The notes under the pieces were generated by a model, which saw nothing but the letters and a program-made list of their open reading frames with translations, searched no databases and had not been told where the DNA came from. The translations under genes and the position numbers were made by a program. This document shows, piece by piece, positions 59,601 through 64,000 of a stretch of 64,000 bases of DNA. How positions within the stretch are numbered: position 1 is the first letter of the stretch; every line of letters begins with the position of its first letter. Location: contig OX155972.1 of the NCBI GenBank assembly GCA_944548615.1, forward strand, positions 10,103,161-10,167,160, given 5' to 3'. This DNA comes from Micropterix aruncella (Eukaryota; Arthropoda; Insecta; Lepidoptera; Micropterigidae).

Positions 59601-60059
59601 GGATTTTTCGTATTTCAATGGCTTCCCGGATCATGCACTGAAATCAAAATTCTTTTATTGATAGCAGAATAGTATTTTTAACATTTAAGCACTGACATAT
59701 GTTTTTTTAACATTACTACTGATATAGGTCTCAGAGCCTTACAAAGATAAAACTGGATAAAATTATGCATAGTATTTTTTTTCATACAATATACAGATCG
59801 CGGAGTACTAACCAACTCGAAGCTACCTAAGCGTACAACACCCTCAAGCGCAGCATTGCGAGACAGTAATAGTTTCTTTTTGTGATGGGAGTCTGTCAGA
59901 CCTATATCAGTTCTTAAGGGGTAAGGTGCACCCAGTGGTTAATTTCACTATCAAATATGTGTTGTTTTCGCGGTGGATTTTCCAAATTCACGGCCGCCGG
60001 ACATGACAACAAATCACCGTTTTTATCTCCATAGTAACAGCAGCAGTTTGACGCCTACT
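59601..60059. other. spacer, no recognised gene
   Basis: Nothing supported. Confidence 0.35.
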
Positions 60060-60290
60060 TTAACCCCTCAAATGAATGGCGATTAGCTCGGGTTTGCCTA
60101 CGGCAAAATGTATATAAATTTATATTTACATTTATATTTACATAGAGTGGGGTTTACTATAGAGCTATAGCATTACTATAGAGCGGATTACTATAGAGCG
60201 GCGCACATTTACATTTATATTTACATTTATATAAATTTATATACATTTTGTATACATTTTGCATCCATTACTGGACGCCTCACATTCAAC
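60060..60290. mobile_element. piggyBac-like MITE, decayed second copy
   Basis: TTAA (60060-60063) then CCCCTCAAATGAATGGCG, with the same CTATAGAGC/ATGTATATAAATTTATA interior as 30172-30408 in inverted orientation. The far end is diverged (CCTCACATTCAAC instead of the CATTTGAGGGG-TTAA end). Confidence 0.8.
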
Positions 60291-60299
60291 AGATGATGA

Positions 60300-60425
60300 T
60301 AGAAAACACTTCAGTCTATTCTGGACAACGGCGGTGGCAACATCCCCAATATGTAAAAAAATCAAGCGGTAATTTCGTTTTATCTTATTTATAATGTCAA
60401 ACAATCGCGATAGTCTTCGATTTGG
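60300..60425 (+). repeat. TIR element family I, right end
   Basis: GGACAACGGCGGTGGCAACA, AAGCGGTAATTTCG and ACAATCGCGATAGTCTTCGA match the right part of 46480-46915. Confidence 0.55.
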
Positions 60426-60439
60426 TACCAAAATGTTTT

Positions 60440-60920
60440 CATAAAATATATGTCAATAAAGTTGGCTAATTCTTTTGCTGTAAAACTTTCATAAACAGGA
60501 ATCAATGGATGCCTTAAAGGAGTTTTCACTGCCTCGTTAAGAGTTGATTTTACCTTTGCAAAAAATATGAAATTCCAAAAAAAAAATCTACTGAAGCAAG
60601 GTTTGGTTAGTACGGCGGGTGACGAAGAGTCTACAGTCGCCACTCCAGCAACTTTGTAACTGTTTGTTTGCTGTGGAGTGTGTGATCGTGCGCTGTCGTG
60701 CAGAAGCATTCGTTTGTTTCACTTCAACCGAAGAATCGCTAGCTTCACCATGATTGTTTATAGTGCAAATTTGCAATATCTCTAATGGTAGACCGCTAGA
60801 AACTTGTAATACATAAAATCCGAAAAAGAATACCACGCTGTCACCATTAGCTTCTTTTGATCGACTTTGTATTTTGGATTTGTCTAGCTGCATCTCAGTA
60901 TGATTAACCTTTATAGTTAT
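60440..60920 (-). pseudogene. possible mariner transposase remnant
   Basis: Minus-sense frames contain LLHDSARSHTPQQTNSYKVA, close to the LLHDNARPHTAxQT motif around the second catalytic aspartate of mariner transposases. Upstream frames show VVFFFGFYVL and LQICTINNHGE. Highly decayed. Confidence 0.4.
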
Positions 60921-60994
60921 CATGCAATATCCATTTTTGGTCGCAAATAATGATCCAATTCAGAATCCTTCTATTTTGAAGTTGTTTCATTGAG

Positions 60995-61262
60995 GGCTGT
61001 CAACTACCGCGGATGAATCCGCCACCCCACGGACTTCTAACGTCGGATTAGCATCTATTTGTCGGATTGCGCAAGCAGGTTGACACAGCCCGGTGTGCAA
61101 ACGGTCTAATTCCGCCCGAGATGTTCCCCGGATCCGCACTTCCGATCCCAACCACCTACGACTGCAGGCTACAGCCGTGGAAAGAGCCCCTATCAGGTTA
61201 AGTTCCTCTTCTAGGAGGCAACCGGATGGAAGCTGAAATAACGCAAAGAAGTCCATCACCAC
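60995..61262 (-). mobile_element. family A retroposon, divergent fragment
   Basis: Starts GGCTGTCAACTACCGCGGAT (family 3' end, minus sense) and carries the CAACCACCTACGACTGCAGG subfamily segment also found at 16180-16680. Confidence 0.6.
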
Positions 61263-61354
61263 TCAAACTTCCCGAAACTATTAGGAACCATTTGGTGTTA
61301 TTTCAGTAAAGTAATGCATGCGTCGACGCATTTTTCAAACCGGAATACATTAAC

Positions 61355-61460
61355 TAATCATCATCAAACATAGGTACCTCTGATTGTCCACCGGGCGTTT
61401 TCAAAGTCGATTTTTTCCAAAATAGATGACATGAAATATTTCGTGCGTAGGTATATATTT
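61355..61460 (+). repeat. ~100-bp direct repeat, left
   Basis: CATCATCAAACATAGGTACC, GTTTTCAAAGTCG and CCAAAATAGAT resemble 62828-62935 in the same order, about 1.47 kb downstream, on the other side of the family A/B composite. Confidence 0.55.
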
Positions 61461-61774
61461 TTTTCAATACCGTTTATTTTTTTTAAAATACATATTTAAA
61501 ACGCAACATTCATTAAAAAATAGGTTTTACTTACCAACAAATAAAAACTTGTTACAAAAACATGTTTTTGCTTTATAACATAAAAACCACATTGACGAAT
61601 ATATTTTTCACAATCTTTTAATAACCTTGCAATGTTTGTCAGTATGTTTGCTTAGGTCAAATCTTGCAAGCAGGATTATAACCACTTCCATTTATTCTAT
61701 GAAATGTAAAATTTACATGTCGGTTCAGTTACCATGACAATGCATTTTTATGGTAAGCATGACCTGATTCTACA

Positions 61775-62445
61775 ACTAGGGTTGTTGACTACAGCGGGCA
61801 AGCCCGTCACCTCAGGAAGTTTTAACGATTAGTCGTTCTATCTCCCTGGAGTGAGCGCAGAAGACTTGAGGACAAAACAGTCCACCATCTAGCTACGCCA
61901 CAAGCCCGTAAGAGGCTAACGCCTTAACCGCGAGATAGCCAGGAGTGTTACCCGGCGGTCCTACACTCACGCCCTTACTTACAATTGTGACCAGTTTGCT
62001 CCAAACTCTCGATTGGTTACGAGTTCGAGGTCCCTTGCGCGGTCCTCTCCCTTACGAAGCGATGAAACGGTGTTTACCGAATCTATCGCGGACCACAGCG
62101 TCCTTTGCCCGGCTGTTCACCCAGGATCGGGTAACCGATGATCGTTTCAAGAGCAGTCGCCGTAAGGTCCGCAACCACCCCCGCTCTGTAGGAAACAGTA
62201 CTGCTTCCAGACTCCCCCGACTGTTAGTCAGAGTGCACAGCGATTGGCTTACGCCGCACGGTGCGCAGACCGTCCAGGAGCGCCAGAAGGTTGATTCCCA
62301 GGGGAATCTAACCATAAGGCCAGATTCCTACACAGGCTCGAACTTCATGCGTGGAGGCCGTCGGATAGGTGTTGACCCGTGAGTGTGACCAACCCTGAAC
62401 AGAATGGGTCTTCGTGGCAAACTCAGCAAGGGCCCATTAACTCCC
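61775..62445 (-). mobile_element. family A retroposon in family B, 18-bp TSD
   Basis: A complete 671-bp minus-oriented copy flanked by GCATGACCTGATTCTACA (61757-61774) and GCATGATCTGATTCTACA (62446-62463), one mismatch. It sits at the same point of family B as the copy at 40556-41680. Confidence 0.9.
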
Positions 62446-62454
62446 GCATGATCT

Positions 62455-62720
62455 GATTCTACACCCAGAATTGGCTCTCAACGATGTGGCTCATCAACGG
62501 TCAACAGCACTGACACAAAATTTTGTATAAGCGTTCAATTATGATAGCCCGTTATAAGTTTCACCATGACTTGCTCCCGAAGAGAGGACTCCTAGATGGT
62601 CAACAGCACAGAAACGAAATTTTGTGTACGCATGCAATTATGATAGCCCGTTCTAAGTTTCACGTTGACATAGCTGCTGCATCCAGAGTTGGCTCGGGAC
62701 AGAGCATTTTAATAAAAGCT
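62455..62720 (+). repeat. family B tandem units
   Basis: Two to three ~115-bp units with GGTCAACAGCACTGACAC, AATTTTGT, TATGATAGCCCGTT(A/C)TAA and AGTTTCACCATGAC. Homologous to 41690-42052. Confidence 0.75.
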
Positions 62721-62827
62721 GCTTTTTAAAAATATGTTTTTACTTTTAAATTAAATTTGATGATCCACTTCCACACTCTTCCACCGATCCGCTTCCATTT
62801 TCTTCCGATCCGCTTCCACGAGCTCTT

Positions 62828-62935
62828 AATCCATCATCATCAACCTTACCTTCGATTGTTCACTTGGCTCGTTTTCAAGGTCGTAATTTCCAAAACAGAT
62901 AAAACGGAATAGTTGGTGCGTAAATATTTTTTGTG
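62828..62935 (+). repeat. ~100-bp direct repeat, right
   Basis: CATCATCATCAACCTTACCT, GTTTTCAAGGTCG and CCAAAACAGAT pair with 61355-61460. Confidence 0.55.
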
Positions 62936-63640
62936 ATAAAAACGATACAATGTAAGGTGGCCTTGTTCTAATCGCATACCTGTATGTGCTTCAAAAATAC
63001 AAGGTCAAAATATTCGACATGCTCGTATCTAATTATTTGAATGAAAAACATTTGCTATTAAAAAAAAACAAATCTTCCTTCTTCGTGACTGACAATCTGC
63101 TGCCATCAGTTTCTATCAACGCCCGTGGAGACAATAAACCAGATATGTTAGCAAGCATTATGTTAATTAATCGATTTGCGTCACAAATACTGATTAAAAC
63201 ATCCCAGACACATAAAATATATTTAATAAATTATTGATAATGCTGGCAGCTTTAAAGCATTTCATATCTCGTCGAATTATATATTAATACATTGGTTGAG
63301 GAATTTTATTTGTATTTGTATCGTACCTACCAATATAAAATTAAATATTTTTCACTTTGAATTATAATTTAAAATATGAATAAAGCGGATTATTTATGAA
63401 AAATATTTCAATCTGATCAATACGGAAATAAAAATTAATTTGAGACATAGCCAATATAAAAATAAAATAAGAGACAAAATGTTATCAAAAAAAAAAAACG
63501 CTTTTTAAAATTTTACATAATTACAGCAGCCATGTCATGGTGATGCTTAGACGGGGGACGTCCTGAGGGGGGACGTCTTGCACTATATATCTAAAAGAAG
63601 CCCCTAAAAAGGCACATAAACGCCACCCTACAATCGATTC
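62936..63640. other. spacer, no recognised gene
   Basis: AT-rich. An 83-codon GTG-initiated frame (62986-63237) has no recognisable domain. GGGACGTCCTGAGGGGGGAC near 63555 is locally repeated. Confidence 0.35.
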
Positions 63641-63673
63641 AAAAATTTAAGCGAAGCCGTGGGCAAAAGCTAG
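63641..63673 (+). mobile_element. Helitron-like 3' end
   Basis: TTTAAGCGAAGCCGTGGGCA then AAAGCTAG before TT. This resembles the GCGAAGCC...GGGCAAAAGCTAG ends of lepidopteran Helitrons, but the hairpin is weak and the 5' end was not found. Confidence 0.45.
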
Positions 63674-63935
63674 TTCTATGTAAAACCGAAATAACGAAAT
63701 GGTAATGTTAGAATCAATCCAATATTTTTCTCAGTACAGACTTGTACCGTAGAAAAAATGATATTTTATATGCCAACAATAGTCATATACCATTATGCTC
63801 TATACATTATCGAGTATGGGGACACATCTGATCGAAAACATGGCCTTCTGTGCTGTCCAGTTTTCCATATGTATTTATTAAATGGCTTCGACGTACCATA
63901 TCTAATTTACCATTTCGTAACGTACAGATAATTCT

Positions 63936-64000
63936 AAATTTGTCACCACTTTTATATTTAAATTTGTCACCACTGTTATATTTAAATTCGTCACTACTTT
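63936..64000 (+). repeat. three ~25-bp tandem units at right edge
   Basis: AAATTTGTCACCACTTTTAT repeated with small changes; the array may continue beyond the window. Confidence 0.75.

Noticed and set aside
62986..63237. 83-codon ORF
   Set aside because: GTG start and AT-rich low-information composition; no domain.

Overview
This is a eukaryotic nuclear window, almost certainly insect and most likely Lepidoptera. It is AT-rich and packed with interspersed repeats. It carries lepidopteran-style Helitrons ending in CTAG, tRNA-derived SINEs, RTE and CR1/Jockey-like LINE tails, piggyBac- and Harbinger-type elements and solo LTRs. The order is inferred from the repeat types and the gene style; the species cannot be named.

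Only one host gene is clear. It is a ten-coding-exon gene on the + strand, 32110-53938. The splice sites and phases join into a single 796-residue open frame. The protein is a type I membrane protein: weak signal peptide, LRRNT cysteine cluster, about eleven leucine-rich repeats, LRRCT cap, acidic stretch, a possible FnIII-like/cysteine-containing juxtamembrane ectodomain, one transmembrane helix and a short cysteine-rich tail. The 2.4 kb of coding sequence is spread over about 22 kb because the introns hold Helitrons, LINE tails, MITEs, a solo LTR and retroposons.

Layout. 1-31700: no convincing host gene; repeats, including a 652-bp near-perfect palindrome (6744-7395), nested copies of a ~670-bp GC-rich retroposon ('family A', 9981-11356), an internally deleted Harbinger element (21285-22034), a LINE tail (24915-25508), several Helitrons, and a piggyBac-like MITE (30172-30408) whose empty site survives in the neighbouring tandem unit. 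32110-53938: the LRR gene. 54000-64000: 3' flank with a SINE tail carrying an AATAAA, a TIR-bounded segment with an ORF made of three 120-bp repeats (54264-55562), mariner and RTE remnants, a second solo LTR, and more family A copies.

The main biological content beyond the LRR gene is repeat history. Family A is defined here by its own target-site duplications (four copies), which point to retroposition. Some repeats carry others: A inserted in B, A in A, and a 445-bp element in A. I found no operon-like or defence-like system. All coordinates and alignments were made by eye.
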